From assembly GCF_032854445.1 (NCBI RefSeq), contig NC_088301.1, positions 41,659,116 through 41,723,115 of the forward strand: a stretch of DNA of 64,000 nt, given 5' to 3'. Below the pieces are notes generated by a model. The model was given only the letters and a program-made list of their open reading frames with translations. It was not told where the DNA came from and searched no databases. The position numbers and the translations under genes were made by a program. Position 1 is the stretch's first letter. Every line of letters starts with the position of its first letter. This DNA comes from Liolophura sinensis (lineage: Eukaryota; Mollusca; Polyplacophora; Chitonida; Chitonidae). Shown here piece after piece: positions 24,401-37,516 of this stretch.

Positions 24401-25617
24401 TACTGACATATACATTCTATCTTTTTTATTATAATTTGTTAATGTAAACTGAGTGAAGTCTTCCACTCGATGTACTTTGTAAAATTATTTTCGGATACAA
24501 GTAATGTAGGCCTATTAATCAATCGATGTTCGAGATACAGATCGTATCCGAGATACAGGTCGGCAAAGGACAGTTTATAACTTTGGACTTGTTTTTCTGC
24601 CAAGTGACTACGGTCAGACCAAGTCACTCTCATGTTTATAAAAACTCCAGAGAGCCCTTCTTTGCTTGAACAGCTTGAAAATACAGACCTCAATCAAAAT
24701 TATTACGTGGTTGGAGAATGGAAAATAGCTAAGGTACATTCTGCCAATCCATCCACTCTGTTTTCTTGGCAATGTGGGATCATTTGGAATTTAAAAAGAC
24801 CTACAGCCATTGATTTACACGGACATTGAATCCGAGCCATCCTTGAACGGACATCGGCAATGTATATACCTTTTTTTTTGGGGGGGGGGGGCAAAAAAAC
24901 TGTACAATTGTGTNNNNNNNNNNNNNNNNNNNNNNNNNNNNNNNNNNNNNNNNNNNNNNNNNNNNNNNNNNNNNNNNNNNNNNNNNNNNNNNNNNNNNNN
25001 NNNNNNNNNNNNNNNNNNNNNNNNNNNNNNNNNNNNNNNNNNNNNNNNNNNNNNNNNNNNNNNNNNNNNNNNNNNNNNNNNNNNNNNNNNNNNNNNNNNN
25101 NNNNNNNNNNNNNAGCAGAAACACTGTAAAGATAACCAAAGAAAAGTTGAAGCATTACTTACAATAAAGCATAATTTGTGTACTTAAAAGAACGATTGAA
25201 AAAATTAAGAATTGCAGAAAAATTGGTAAAGTGATTCTGGGTGTTAAAGTTGTTACCATCTGCAGTGACATTGTGTACGTATGATATTGAAAAATATTTA
25301 AACTTTACGCTATATGTAAGTTTGCCAAGTGAAAGGCTCTAGGCTCCCCATCCACATAGCCAATTGTCTTTCTACCAATTCAGAAAATCCATGACCACAG
25401 AAATTGACAAATAAATTCACAAATTGTCTTTAAACTTGAACTGCATGTATTTCACAATGAACCTTATAATTTATTAATTCCATGGTGAATTTTACCAATA
25501 TTGATATTGCCATTATACACATCTATAGATGTGTCTCCATGGCAACTTCCCAGGTGAATGGTGCCAGTGTTTGACCAAAAACACCCCATTTTCTCCATAT
25601 ATAGTCTGGATCTGTAC
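24401..25617. other. intergenic or distal FAM185A intron, includes the gap
   Basis: No complete gene. It contains a T9G12 run at 24871-24891 and the 200-base gap. Just right of the gap, on the - strand, tttacag then TGTTTCTGCT looks like a splice acceptor leading into an exon hidden by the gap. Confidence 0.4.
24914..25113. other. assembly gap of exactly 200 N
   Basis: Run of N; a round length suggests a placeholder rather than a measured distance. ORFs crossing it are artefacts. Confidence 0.99.
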
Positions 25618-28600
25618 CTGACCTGCATATTGTCTGCACTCTTATTTGAGAACCCTGGAATTTTTCACCAAATACAGCCTGAGGAAAATAATTATAGTAA
25701 TCAGTTTAAATACTAATAAAGTAATATTCAATTTTCATCAACATGAATTATGACAAAGATGACAGATTCAAAATTTGCTTGAAGATAGTCAACCTTAGTG
25801 CTGAGGTATTTGTCTTCATTTTTTATTTATTTGAGTGATGGTTACTGTCACACTTTCTTCACTTATATACGGGAACAATACTTGTTTTATTATACTGATA
25901 GATACATCCTGATCTTCGATGTGACAGTGTAAATTTGTGCTTTATAGTCTATATACAATAGAAAGAATGTACATATCTAATGGTTGACATGCAAGGGGGA
26001 TAACTCAATTTGCCACCAAAAACATGTGGTGTAGCATGGTTCAGTATGATTTATTGCCTTTGTCGCAAATCACCATGTGCAACATCACAAATAGTTTTAT
26101 TAAATGAGTTATAACAATATAATTAGATCAATTCTCTAGATGACACTATGAAATACAAAATTTACCCCATCTTGTCCTGTCTTCAGATCGATGTTACCCT
26201 GTAATATGTTTTTCACATCTAATATTTCCTCCAACACTTTCAACCCCAGCAAATCCAGTCTACAAGAACACAATATACTCAGTAAATGACATCAGTTGCA
26301 CAAGTTATGCCAATTCCACACTTAGTACACTGAGCAAATAATCACTTTATAAACAATGATTTCATACTAAGCCCGTGAGCATAACACTTCATTATAAAAA
26401 CACTAATTTAATCAACAATCACTGTTAAAAGTGGACATAAACATAATCTCTAAAACACCAATTTCATATTCAGTACAGTAAGCATTACATTCACTTCCAA
26501 AATCAAAAAATCTAGGGTGTTTAAGATTCACAAAAAGATCAAATTCGCACTTTTATCCAAAGATCACAATATTTACAAACAACAAATCAAATCCATTTTA
26601 TGACTTTTGATCGTTGGAAGAGCTCACATAATTATTGCATCACTACACAGATGACAGTGGAGAAAAAGTACAAGGATTCTTTGTAAAATGTCACACTTGT
26701 CTCACTTTAACAACTAAATGTAAAAGGATTAATTTCTACCATGAAATTACAATTTTTTTTTGGAGACTCTTTAAATGTACTTGTTTGAAAACATTTAATT
26801 GACATGTGCTTAACAGCGTACTCCCAAACTGCTCACATAAACGACAATGGTTAGGTTTACGGGTGGAGGAATCTGGAGCTCCCTTTAGTAAACCACCAGC
26901 CTTTGTCAAACTGTCAGATATCTACCAAACCTCCAGACTTAAAGCTGTAGCTGAAATAGTGAGAACTGTATTTGAGCCTTTGACGTCATTGGTTAAGGGC
27001 TGATTTAGTCTGAATTTCTAAATAGTACTTGCAGCAGATACTGTGTAAAGGATAACAACATGCTGAAGTTCTTGCCAGAAGTCACTCCATTCAGAGTCAT
27101 TTAGAGTCTACATGTATGACATGCATGTGACGTAAACAGTCCATTAGCACAAAATGGCCTGTAACCAGGTACAAGTGAAAGTGCGAAGGAAGATTAGGTG
27201 TCGAATACATTTGTCAAGATAATGTTCACATTGGACATCAGGCAAAAAGATTACCATGAACAAGGAAAAAATGACTATTAATCCTTGAAAGTAGGTGAAA
27301 CAAGAGGATAAGATGGGAAATTGAACGTTAATAATTTTTTTTGAAACTCTTCATCATTCTTAATTGAGTGCGTTCTGACTAGATGAACGGCAACATGTCA
27401 CTACGCTTATCACAATATCTGCTCTAAGTTTTAGTAAGAATAGCTGGAATAAAGCTGATTGGCTATGTCATAAACAGCACTTTAAGTTTTATCCCATGGG
27501 TCAGTAAGGACCCCCATAGGAAGTGTTTGTGATATCTGAAGCATAAGAATAGTGGAATATAACATATGGTCATACCATGGTTTAAACAGTTCTGCAAACA
27601 ATACCTTTTTTTTTTTTTTTTTTTTGATTGGTGTTTTACGCCGTACTCAAGAATATTTCACTTATACGACGGCGGCCAGCATTATGGTGGGTGGAAACCC
27701 ACGACCATCCGCAGGTTGCTAACAGACCTTCTCACGTACGGCCGGAGAGGAAGCCAGCATGAGCTGGACTTGAACTCACAGCGACTGCATTGGTGAGAGA
27801 TTCCTGGGTCGTTACGCTGCGCTAGCGCTTTAACCGACAGAGCCACGGAGGCCCCCCAAACAATACCTTACCGTACCCTGATGTTGCTGAGAACACAGTC
27901 TCCCATATCCAGCTTTATTTTCACACCTGTGCTCTCTACGCTCGAAACATTCACACAGCAATTTTCTTCCACTTCTAAATCAATACCTGTAACAAAAACA
28001 TTTTACATAACTTAGAATTTACAGTGGGATCTGCATTACATTTGAAAACATGTTTTAAACATAAACAATATTTACTAATCCATACAATTTTCCAATCCAC
28101 TGAGATCCAGATCACAGTCTGAAAGATAAAAACTTGTGATCCTGTAGGCATTCACCCTTTATTATTGCGGCTTGCCATTTCTTACATAACCAGTAATAAT
28201 ATAGGCCTAAATATTTACTTAAACTATTATTAAGAAGCACAAATTTTGGCCATTGTTGCAATGCCTAAATAGCAACATTAATGTGTCTAACTTCTAAATT
28301 AATGGTGAGAGCCAGATCAGTCTTAGACACCAATATTAAAGACAAAGACTGAGAGGTTACAAAACTGCTGTATTTACACTGTACCGTACTCCTCCATGGA
28401 ATTTTCAACAAGAGTAAAGGAATGTTACTTAACAATGGTGCTAATAGGAGAAACATGAGTTTTCTCTGTCAACATCTTTAAAACACTTTCATTGCATCAG
28501 GTGGCTATGACTATCTTACTGATCATAATGGATACTGACGGCCCTCTTCTCCCCCTGCAGGCATACCATTCCCTCAACTCCCCCACCCCTATCCCCCAAA

Positions 28601-29244
28601 TCACCGCACTTCCACACTGAATAAGGGATTTTACCAAATTTTATTGGGACATGGAGAACACACTCCAGGGAGGGTGTTGCCCCATCCTTTGACTCTTCCT
28701 TTTTCAATCCGGTGATGCTCAGCAATTTGCCTTGGTCTGAAACATTAACCTTTGTCTTAACCGAATCTCCACAATGCCAAATTTCTTTTTCATTGGCCTT
28801 CTGGGCATAGATGGAAACGAACGCTCTGTCCATTCCTGGATGTTCGTGAGGATTTAACGAGGAAATGTGAACGTTGAATGGTCCTGAAACACGCAACTTT
28901 CCAAAGGGGTGGACAACGCCATTCCAAGATTCTAACAAGTGTAAACTGTCAAACTTGTCTGGATGATTCTGTGAAGTACTGCTTGCGAAGCGTTTTACTG
29001 ACTCTGTTATAGGAGCCCAAGGGTGCCTGACAACATCCCAATAGATACATTTTGCCCTGGCTACCACTGCGTTATCGCTCATCGGCGAGAAAGTTGAGTG
29101 TGACTCTGAGACTTTCCTCGACAACTGCCATTGCCCACGGGGAATACCTTTCACGCAGCCAGCACACACCGTGTTCTTAAAAATTTCACCCGCAACGCCT
29201 CTAAGACTCTTGTCCAATGCACGCAAGTTGTCAAACTTCAACAT
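25618..29244 (-). CDS. FAM185A: FAM185A-like protein, 5' four exons, 3' end missing
   Basis: Exons in transcript order: 29244-28635, 27986-27872, 26259-26166, 25678 to 25623 or 25618 (two adjacent GT donors). Phases join without a stop. Exon 1 encodes residues 1-203 with NGVVHPFGKLRVSGPFNVHI and LNPHEHPGMDRAFVSIYAQ, which I recognise as the FAM185A start of domain. Later exons give IDLEVEENCCVNVSSVES, LQGNIDLKTGQDG and KFQGSQIRVQT, in the same order as the repeated beta-strand blocks (DUF4097-type) of vertebrate FAM185A. The N terminus is basic and lacks a signal peptide; mitochondrial targeting is reported or predicted for the family. About 290 codons are in view; the remaining C-terminal exons are not found and probably lie in or beyond the gap. 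Function is poorly known. A SINE sits in the intron right after exon 2. Confidence 0.83.
27606..27856 (-). mobile_element. SINE-1, full length, with 13-bp target site duplication, inside FAM185A intron
   Basis: Reading on the - strand it starts ggggcctccgtggctc, with a tRNA-like A box and a B box (gagttcaagtccagctc). A conserved core follows, and it ends gtacggcgtaaaacaccaat plus a run of about 19 A. The flanking duplication caaacaatacctt is present at 27595-27607 and 27857-27869. It has the same sense as the host gene. Compared with the copy at 30380-30639 it lacks about 20 bases around the ccgggcagagcccggg motif but is otherwise nearly identical. Confidence 0.9.
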
Positions 29245-30366
29245 TATTACTTAGTCTGAATACCTGTGATGAAAGGTGACTTAATTATGTAAGAAGCCTT
29301 CTCTGTATTGACAGATTTTACAAAATCGTGCTGTACCACAAACTTGCGCGCCACGACACGAAGAGCGCCCGTGAGGGAGGCTCTATACTGGGGATATCGC
29401 ATTGTGTATGACTGGTACTATACTTACCCCTCTGGTACTGTTACACCATTTCTTTGTCCCATTTTCATACATACAAATACATCTATCAATCTGGAAATAA
29501 AAATCATAATTAAGTGGCTAGAAATTTTACTAAAAATAAAAATCATAAATGAAAAGAAAAATGTAAATACTGATCTTCAGAACAACCTATGTATAGGACG
29601 GGCATCTTCGAAACCAGCTTCAGGTGCAGTTCAGGAAGTTTGTCTGTTACATGTCTGGCGAGGCACGGTTGTTTTTGTCTATTCATGCATGTCTCCGCCG
29701 TTGAAAAATTTACAACTGATCGATTCAATAAACACATAAATAAATTACATGAAACCCTACATTACACAAAGTCCTACATCCATAAATTTGAGTTTTTGAA
29801 TTGTAGTTTTCAGTTTGGGAAGAAACAAACCATATCAGTTAGACAATATCGTAAGGTAACATTGTACGTGGTTATACGTGTAGGTTATATATGTGCATGC
29901 AAATGAATCACTATATACCTGCACGTTGAACGTATATGTGTGGAGGTTGCCAAGATAACCTGCTGGCTACTTCTTTTACCAGTATCATAATTCAGCGTTA
30001 CATCCTCAGTCATATAATCCTAGTTTTCACATGCAGTTTTGCAGTTAATATAGTGGTATCGTAAGACAATGTATGACCACCCGTGCCAAGTATAACAGAA
30101 ATGCACAGAAGCTACAAGGCGGAGAATATATTTATAATCGGCTCCTGGAGCATATATAAATCTAGGTGTAATTTCAACTGACTATAAAATTCTGACTATA
30201 GGGCCATATACATTAATTTTAAGGTCGACGCTTAATTGCAGTTGATCACTTTATTTTCCAAATTTCGAAGACATTGTGAGATCTCTGTTCTTTCATGATT
30301 CACACTGTAAAAGTCTGTCAAAATATAAAATTTGTTTCACTGAAATTAACATTTTCAGACGTAGAC
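29245..30366. other. FAM185A upstream region, no further gene seen
   Basis: A GC-richer stretch with several CpG (29340-29385) lies 100-140 bases upstream of the FAM185A ATG and is the likely promoter area. No TATA box is evident. The rest is AT-rich with short ORFs only. Confidence 0.4.
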
Positions 30367-30379
30367 CGAATTCATTTGA

Positions 30380-30639
30380 TTGATTTTTTTTTTTTTTTGA
30401 TTGGTGTTTTACGTCGTACTCAAGAATATTTCACTTATACGACGGCGGCCAGCATTATGGTGGGTGGAAACCGGGCAGAGCCCGGGGGAAACCCACGACC
30501 ATCCGCAGGTTGCTAACAGACCTTCTCACGTACGGCAGCCAGCATGAGCTGGACTTGAACTCACAGCGACCGCATTGGTGAGAGACTCCTGGGTCATTAC
30601 GCTGCGCTAGCGCTTTAACCGACTGAGCCACGGAGGCCC
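30380..30639 (-). mobile_element. SINE-1, full length, with 13-bp target site duplication
   Basis: tRNA-like head, core and A tail as in the copy at 27606-27856. The duplication cgaattcatttga occurs at 30367-30379 and 30640-30652. It keeps the ccgggcagagcccgggggaa block missing from the other copy but lacks an 11-base segment containing ccggagagg. Confidence 0.9.
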
Positions 30640-30652
30640 CGAATTCATTTGA

Positions 30653-31343
30653 AGCACCGTATGTTAGTTCAGCAGATTATGTCAGTATTAGGAACAATCG
30701 TTCAATTGGGGATGCCATGTCTGGAATGGCATACTGCTGTATAAATGCTATTAAATCTCTGAAAAGAAAAACAACAAAAAACAAGTAACTACAGAATGTT
30801 ACTATTAAAAAAGCACAGTATACAAGGGTAATATATACGTATTTTTCTTTGGGGGTGTTCAACACACTTGACGTACTTTCATAGATTTGCAATACGATTG
30901 GTAGAATGTAAGTGGTCTTCAATGAAACAAAAAAAAAAAATAATAATAATAAAAGCTATAACAACAGCGAACTTATTCCTGCTCAAAACGACAAGGAGAC
31001 TTACTGCAGCCTGCATGTATCCACCCCATATACCCTTCCTTGGTATAACGTTACACATATCTAATCCCCAATCCCTTTGGTTAATTAATATTACAGTACT
31101 GTAAATCAAGCAAATCACTTATATGTGCTGCAAAGGCCTACTTTGCTTGAGTACTTCATAACTGATTTTTTCCAAAGGAGGCTTAATTACAGACTATTCA
31201 CTCCAAATATAATTTTACCTTATTACTCTCGTCGCTAAATACATGCATTTATCAGTTAAGGAGGATATCTATATGTTAGTGATGGATCGGAGGATGGAGA
31301 CGGAGAATCACGTTAGGCCTTCATGTTATATATGGCTTCTAGC

Positions 31344-31346
<3 letters not shown>
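30653..31346. other. intergenic, nothing recognised
   Basis: AT-rich sequence with A and AAT runs near 30929-30955. Short ORFs on both strands show no recognisable domain. Confidence 0.5.
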
Positions 31347-31440
<94 letters not shown>

Positions 31441-31445
31441 ATATA
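31347..31445. repeat. (AT)n microsatellite, about 100 bp
   Basis: AT dinucleotides with one TT interruption near 31426. Confidence 0.95.
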
Positions 31446-31505
31446 GCTCGATGATCAGACTGATGTAAGGTGTAAGGCTAGATGTCTTTCCTCCAGGCCC
31501 TGGCT

Positions 31506-31522
31506 GGGGGGGGGGGGGGGGG
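31506..31522. repeat. G17 homopolymer
   Basis: Seventeen consecutive G, 60 bases after the AT array and 60 bases before the 22-bp minisatellite. It could form a G-quadruplex and is a likely sequencing trouble spot. Confidence 0.9.
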
Positions 31523-31580
31523 CTTTATGTACAACCGTACATTGTGTTTGTACAGATGAAAAGAATAAAGAAATACAATG

Positions 31581-32678
31581 CAGTTTCTGTCTCCAGGTGC
31601 GCAGGTTTCTGTCTCCAGGTGTGCAGGCTTCTGTCTCCAGATGTGAGGACTTCTGTCTCCAAGTGTGAAGGCTCCTGCCTCCAGGTGTATCGGCTTCTGT
31701 CTTCAGGTGTACAGGTTTCTGTCATCTGGTGTACAAGCTTCTGTCATCTAGGGTAATAGCTTCTGTCTCCAGACTTCTGTCTCCAGGTGCACATGCTTTG
31801 TTTCCAGGCGTACAAGCTTCTGTCATCTGGTGTACAAGCTTCTGTCATCTGGTGTACAAGCTTCTGTCATCTGGTGTACAAACTTCTATCATCTGGTGTA
31901 CAAGCTTCTGTCATCTGGTGTACAAGCTTCTGTCATCTGGTGTACAAACTTCTATCATCTGGTGTACAAGCTTATGTTATCTGGTGAACAAGCTTCTGTC
32001 GGCAGATGGATCGGCTTCCTGTCTCCGGGTGTGCAAGCTTCTATCTTCTGGTGTACAAACTTCTGTTTCTATCTCCGGTTGCATGGGCTTCTGTCGCCTG
32101 GTGTACAAGCTTCTGTCATCTGGTGTGCAAGCTGCTTTCATCTGGTCTACAAGCTGCTGTCGCCTGGTGGACAGGCCTCTTTTGTCTGGTGCAGGCCCAT
32201 AGACTGCCATCTGCGGGTGTACAAGCTTTTTGTACTTCCATCTCCGGGTGAACAAACCTCTGCTTCCGGATGTACAAGCTCCAGTCTCCGGATGTACCGA
32301 CCTTGCGTAAAGACCTGTCACGGGTGTTCAGGCTTCTGTCTCCAGGTGTGTAACCTTTTGTCTTTGGACGCCCTGGCTTCTGTCTCCAGGCGAGCATGTT
32401 TCCGTCATCAGGTGTGCAACCATCTACCAGCGAGTGTGCAGACTTTAGTCTTCCGACTTCTACCATCGGGTGTAGCCTACAGGTTTCTGTCATCTGGTGT
32501 GCAAATTTTTCTCATCGGGTGTGCAACTTTCTGTCATCGAGTGCTCAGGCTTCAGTCATGAGATACAGATTCTTTCATCCGGTATGCAGGCTGTGATTTC
32601 AGGGCATACAGGCTTTTGTCTCCAGGTGTGCAGGCTTTTGTCTTTGAGAGCGCTGGCTTCTGTCTCCAGGCGTGCAGC
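31581..32678. repeat. 22-bp minisatellite, about 50 copies
   Basis: The unit reads like gcttctgtcatctggtgtac + aa, with earlier copies closer to gcttctgtctccaggtgtgc. Between about 31808 and 31990 copies are nearly perfect and show a three-unit (66-base) pattern in which every third unit has aacttctatc. The unit has no stop codon in most frames, so long ORFs appear on both strands; they are by-products of the repeat. Confidence 0.92.
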
Positions 32679-35600
32679 ATTTTTTTTTTGGGCGTTTATG
32701 CTCTCAGGGCACGATGTGTGGACTGACCGGTTATCGATCCATAAATTAATAGTTCTTCCATTTCGTCTAATTTCCTGCCCAGTCCAAACGCAATATACCG
32801 GTCGAATATATGATACTTTTTACCGCTTTGAACAATTTGTAACATGGACTGGAAAGACTGTACACAACACTGGAGATAATACCAACATGGTGCGGTTGGA
32901 TCACGTATTGATTGCATTCGGTCGTGAATAAGGAAGCCTCGTGCCCATTTCCACGTGTGTTCGGAACTTAGCGAGAATCCCAGTTTCAGACACGAAGCTT
33001 CTGCTATGAAAACTGGTTTGCTTAATGAAGTGATCCACTGATTCCAGCTACTCTAACATATCGCATGGATTAAGCTGTCCAACGGGAAGGGTATTACTGT
33101 ATGGAACCTTCACGCAGATATTCGATTAAGATAGTAATTAAACGGTCATCAATTCCCGCGGTAAGCAAAAGCACCCACAAAGCTTTCCTGCATCCCTGAT
33201 GTAGGTCATGTCCCCCTACCAACACAAATGCCCCTTTTATAGATCAGCATAATACAGGTCACGAGGTCAACTGTGCCATCTTCACAACTATTCATCTATT
33301 CAACACATGTGTAACTAATTCAGCAATAGGGTTTTAACGTAATACGAGCGTAATACAAGTTTAACTCCTGCAAAATATTGCTTTGAAATACAGATAAGTT
33401 CAAACCATTAAATCGTGTTGGACGTTATACGTGTATGGCACTGTGGTCTACTTTATCCACAGAAGTTATAGTATACTGAAGACTTAAGCTGTTTTAGAAT
33501 ACAACATATTATTCAACAATCTGCAAGTTGGATTTTATGTAACATTGCCGGCGGGAATGTACAGAAATACAGCTCAGTTTGTGTGTTGTTGCCTTTGTGG
33601 CTTGGTATTCAGACATGTTGATAGAGAGATTTTCAGAAAACACAATAACCTTCAATTCACAGCTGTGTCTACAGGTATACGCAGGTCTAAATTACTAAGT
33701 GGCATGTGACTCAAGTGATGCTTTACACAGTAATAAAAACTCAATACAGATTTATAGAGCCAGCCCGTCAGAAGATAATTTCTGAACTAAAAATGGATTA
33801 TTAACATTTCAAACTTCAGGAGCAGCCACTGATAAATAATTCTTAATTGCATGTAAAAATATATAATAAAGGCTGATATAAGAGTAAAGACTTCCAGCTT
33901 GCACAATAAGTACCCACGAAGTACAAAGTATATTGCATGGCGTAAGCCATTTTTGGAACGTTGGCGAACATATACTTCACGTAATAAATTCAAGGAAAAC
34001 GAGGAGGAGGACAAAAGCTGCGGTCTGGGAAATGGCACAAAGCTTTTGGCACTCGCACAAGAGCTATCCATCGTTATCGGTGTTGCTTCCGAGAATAACT
34101 TCCATCAGGCGGTTGTGCCCAGGCACGCAGGAGAGTGCATGGGCCATTTGTCTAGCTGCCTTTGCATCCATCCTTTGAATGACGCTCAGCAAGGGTTATT
34201 TCTAGTCAATTCTGGGATAGCTTTTGGTCACATGGCCTCGACGCATCACATGATATTGTTTACATCCTAGCCATAGGTAAATCGAGAAGATACAAGTCGA
34301 GTCGGGGACATCGCATCTCATATGCACAGGATTTAACTGTCGGCGAAGAACTCAAGCATTGCACGACTAGACCTGGTGAGTTTTTCATAGATGTCTGTGT
34401 TTTCTTGTGGTTATGTTTGAAAGAAATAAGCGAGAAATCTCGTGTTCACTCCCAAAGAATGATCAGCGTTCAAGGTCGTAGTGCCTGATAGCAGAGGACC
34501 AGCACTTGAGCAACAGTTTATATAATACTAGAGTCAAATCCACACCATCTTGTATCCAAGCATATGAATTAAGAATGACGAGGGGCCATTTTCGCGATAT
34601 CGTCGTGGGCTGTAATCTCCAGAAGCTGAGGTGGTCTGTTCGCTAGAAGCGCGATCTGCCTAAGACGGAATTCCTTGAGATACGGCACAGCGATGGATTA
34701 GCTAAATCAATTGCCAACCCGAGAATTATTTGCCACTACACTTGATTGTTTGATGAATTGATACGATATTAAATTTAACCAAGAATTTATTATCTTTTCG
34801 TGCCTAACTGGATCTTATCCTCATCCCTCCTTGTGGTCTTGTGGCTGACAAAGGATCAGCGCCATTATATGCTTTTTGTGTGGAAGTTGGTTAGTCTCAT
34901 GCAGCGATTGCGAGGAACTGGCACATTTGTGTTCTTATGGTTAATTTTTGCTTTTTCAAATTCTGTCTTTCTGTGTTTTCTTCTATGCTATATGTGACGC
35001 CGGTATTGATAATGGTGTGTTGAACTTCAGGTTTTAGTAAATTATTTTAGTTTAGTTTAGTTGAGATTCCGTGATGCGGTAGAGTGAAGACTTTACACGT
35101 TGTAAAGCGTCTTTATTCAATGTAAAGAAGATGTGCATGTGTATTCTTGTGGATTAACCCTTTTTGTACTTTTAATGTACGTCTCCTCCTGAAGTCACAG
35201 CTAGGTGCTAGTATCACGGCTATTTATCGTTATGGTTGAGTAATGCTTAAAAATACCACAGCCACACTGAGACTGACCGTTTCATCGCAGAGCCAAGCGT
35301 TTGACAATTGCTGATTGCGGCAATGGCATCCCGCGGAAGATGGTGGGCGATTGGTAATGCCCAAGCCGTGACCTACTTTCCACATGGTTAGATTCCCTTG
35401 AACCAATAGAATATGGTCTTGACTTGGAATGCCTCCATCCACGTCAGGCAGGACGTGACAGGGTTAACTTGGTTTTAGCGCCCGAGGGACCTGCGCGGAC
35501 TGCAGCTTCACTGCGTTGAAAGCTGCAGAAGGTACGAAAGGACACCGCACATCGATCGGGTCATACGCGACGTTATACCATATTCTGTATCAAACCGTTA

Positions 35601-37516
35601 AACACAACTGATCTTGTAGAGAGCATATGACACAAATTTATTAAATGTTATCAGTGTATTGCTTCACCTATTATACAGTTATTAAGAAGTAAAATTATAA
35701 CATTTATCAAATTAAGACAACTTGATCTTATCACATTTGAATTTGCAGGATCTGAGTGGTGTGGGAAACATGGAAATTTCTGATGAAACACGGCGAAATG
35801 AATATGTAAGGGTTAGAAACGGTCTCTCCACAAGTATAAGTAAAACCATATCTATTATTTAAATTTAACATTTAACTCTGAATGAGTTTCCTAAGCATCT
35901 AAAATATTTTATTCATATGCTTGTAGCAGACTTCACTATTGTGACATAGACATAGTTGAAAAATTGTAACTTTTTGGAAAGTGTGAAATGCAAAGATCTA
36001 TATTAAACCTTTGCAGTTGAACACCTAAAAACTATATATTCTTCATAGGTGTTTTTGCAGTTCTTGAAAGGATCACGTATTAATTAAACAAAAAACGCAT
36101 TTGTCAGTATTCTTTTTTATATATTATCTAGCGCACATAACAGTTGTAACGTACTTGAATCTGGAAAGGACATTCAATACACAGCTTTATTATTTGTGTA
36201 TATGATAATTATCTAGAAACCTTGTGCTCCACTAATTAGTTTAATGTAATACACGAGTAGTGTAACTCCGAAAAATGAAAGGCTCTATTTATCATGGACT
36301 TTGTGTTCGGCTCTTTGTTGTACAGACATTGAGATTAGTTTACTTAATGCTATATAATAATGAATCATGGATGGTTCATCTGTTGGTTCAGTAGTTGATT
36401 CCATTTCTGATTCTGGGTGATGTGCAGTGTTGTTTAGTGGCTTAAAACAAATTTTAACTGTTCATTTGAAACTTTAGGGGTTAATCGGGGAGTAAACCGG
36501 ATCGTAATACAGTTGATTGGAATTTAAAGGCAAAGATAATTGTTTTCATTTGATTAATTATGTAAAACCACTGGGTTACCGCATTGATAAAGGGGCATTT
36601 CACTATGGCACCAAAAGACCTTAATGCTCGCATATCTAAATAATGAACTTTGCTAGCTATTTGTAGGAGATTTTGATTTCATGGTCAGTGCAAGAGAGAG
36701 CTAACAAACATGAAATCAGTTTTGAAATGTTTATTGGTTTCATGGATATTAGGTAAATAGGTAACCAAATTGCCACTAAAATGCTCTACCATTAATGTTT
36801 CCTACACAGGTGTTGCTGTATGTGATGTGCTTAGTAAATAGCCTTCAAACTCACGCTTGATTAGAAGCATCAACATGAAGCATCTGTATAGGCTTAGGCA
36901 GTTTTGTTTTCGTAAGTCAGGCATTTGTCTGGGCAGGACAGGAGCCTGTTGATTTCCATAGAAACAAGAGAGAAGATGTAGGTGACCCAGAAGAATGTTA
37001 ACTAAACCCTCAGCAAACAGTCTCCATTATTGTAGTAAAGATGTTCCACGGCTTCTCTTCGCGTTGCTAGGTCGCGATCGATCCGAGGTTTCAGGCAGAG
37101 CCATCATTGTTGGGCATATTCGTGACATACTTTCAATAAAAACACAAACCACGCTCCAAGCCAACAGCTATTTTTATCCGAACACATAATGAAATGCGGT
37201 TCAATTAAACAATAGGGCGATAGCCTGTATCAACCAAAATATGTATACCTAGCTTTACTGGCCTGTCTGCTTGCAATGCTATATCCGCAATATTCTGATA
37301 AGCATCTTATGCATGTATTCTGTACCGACTGAGTGTCGATGTGACCTCCACGCGTGCTTTCTCTAGTATATAACCAAATATAGTACATCAAATATATAAT
37401 ATCACAGTTCCATCGTATGTAGCATCGATCAACAGCTTTCAGAAGTTGGTTTGTTGCTAACTCCAAAACTTACTTCGATGATGTGTAATTTGTTCATTTA
37501 TTCATTTTCTTCACTT
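32679..37516. other. gene-poor interval with possible isolated 5' exons
   Basis: No convincing gene. Two exon-like pieces are on the + strand: one ending at a GTGAG donor at 34376, and one at 35749-35805 bounded by atttgcag and GTAAGG that contains ATG followed by 11 open codons (MEISDETRRNEY). The GC content is higher around 35460-35570. Confidence 0.3.

Noticed and set aside
24703..25187. ORFs of 85-150 codons across the N run
   Set aside because: They consist mostly of unknown residues and exist only because N cannot create stops.
31830..32561. 243-codon ORF on the + strand (and long ORFs on the - strand) as a repeat protein gene
   Set aside because: It lies wholly inside the 22-bp minisatellite; openness on both strands follows from the repeat unit having no stops. 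No splice sites or signal peptide support a gene.
33899..34270. 123-codon ORF on the + strand
   Set aside because: No domain, no signal peptide, no consistent splice sites; composition resembles translated non-coding sequence.
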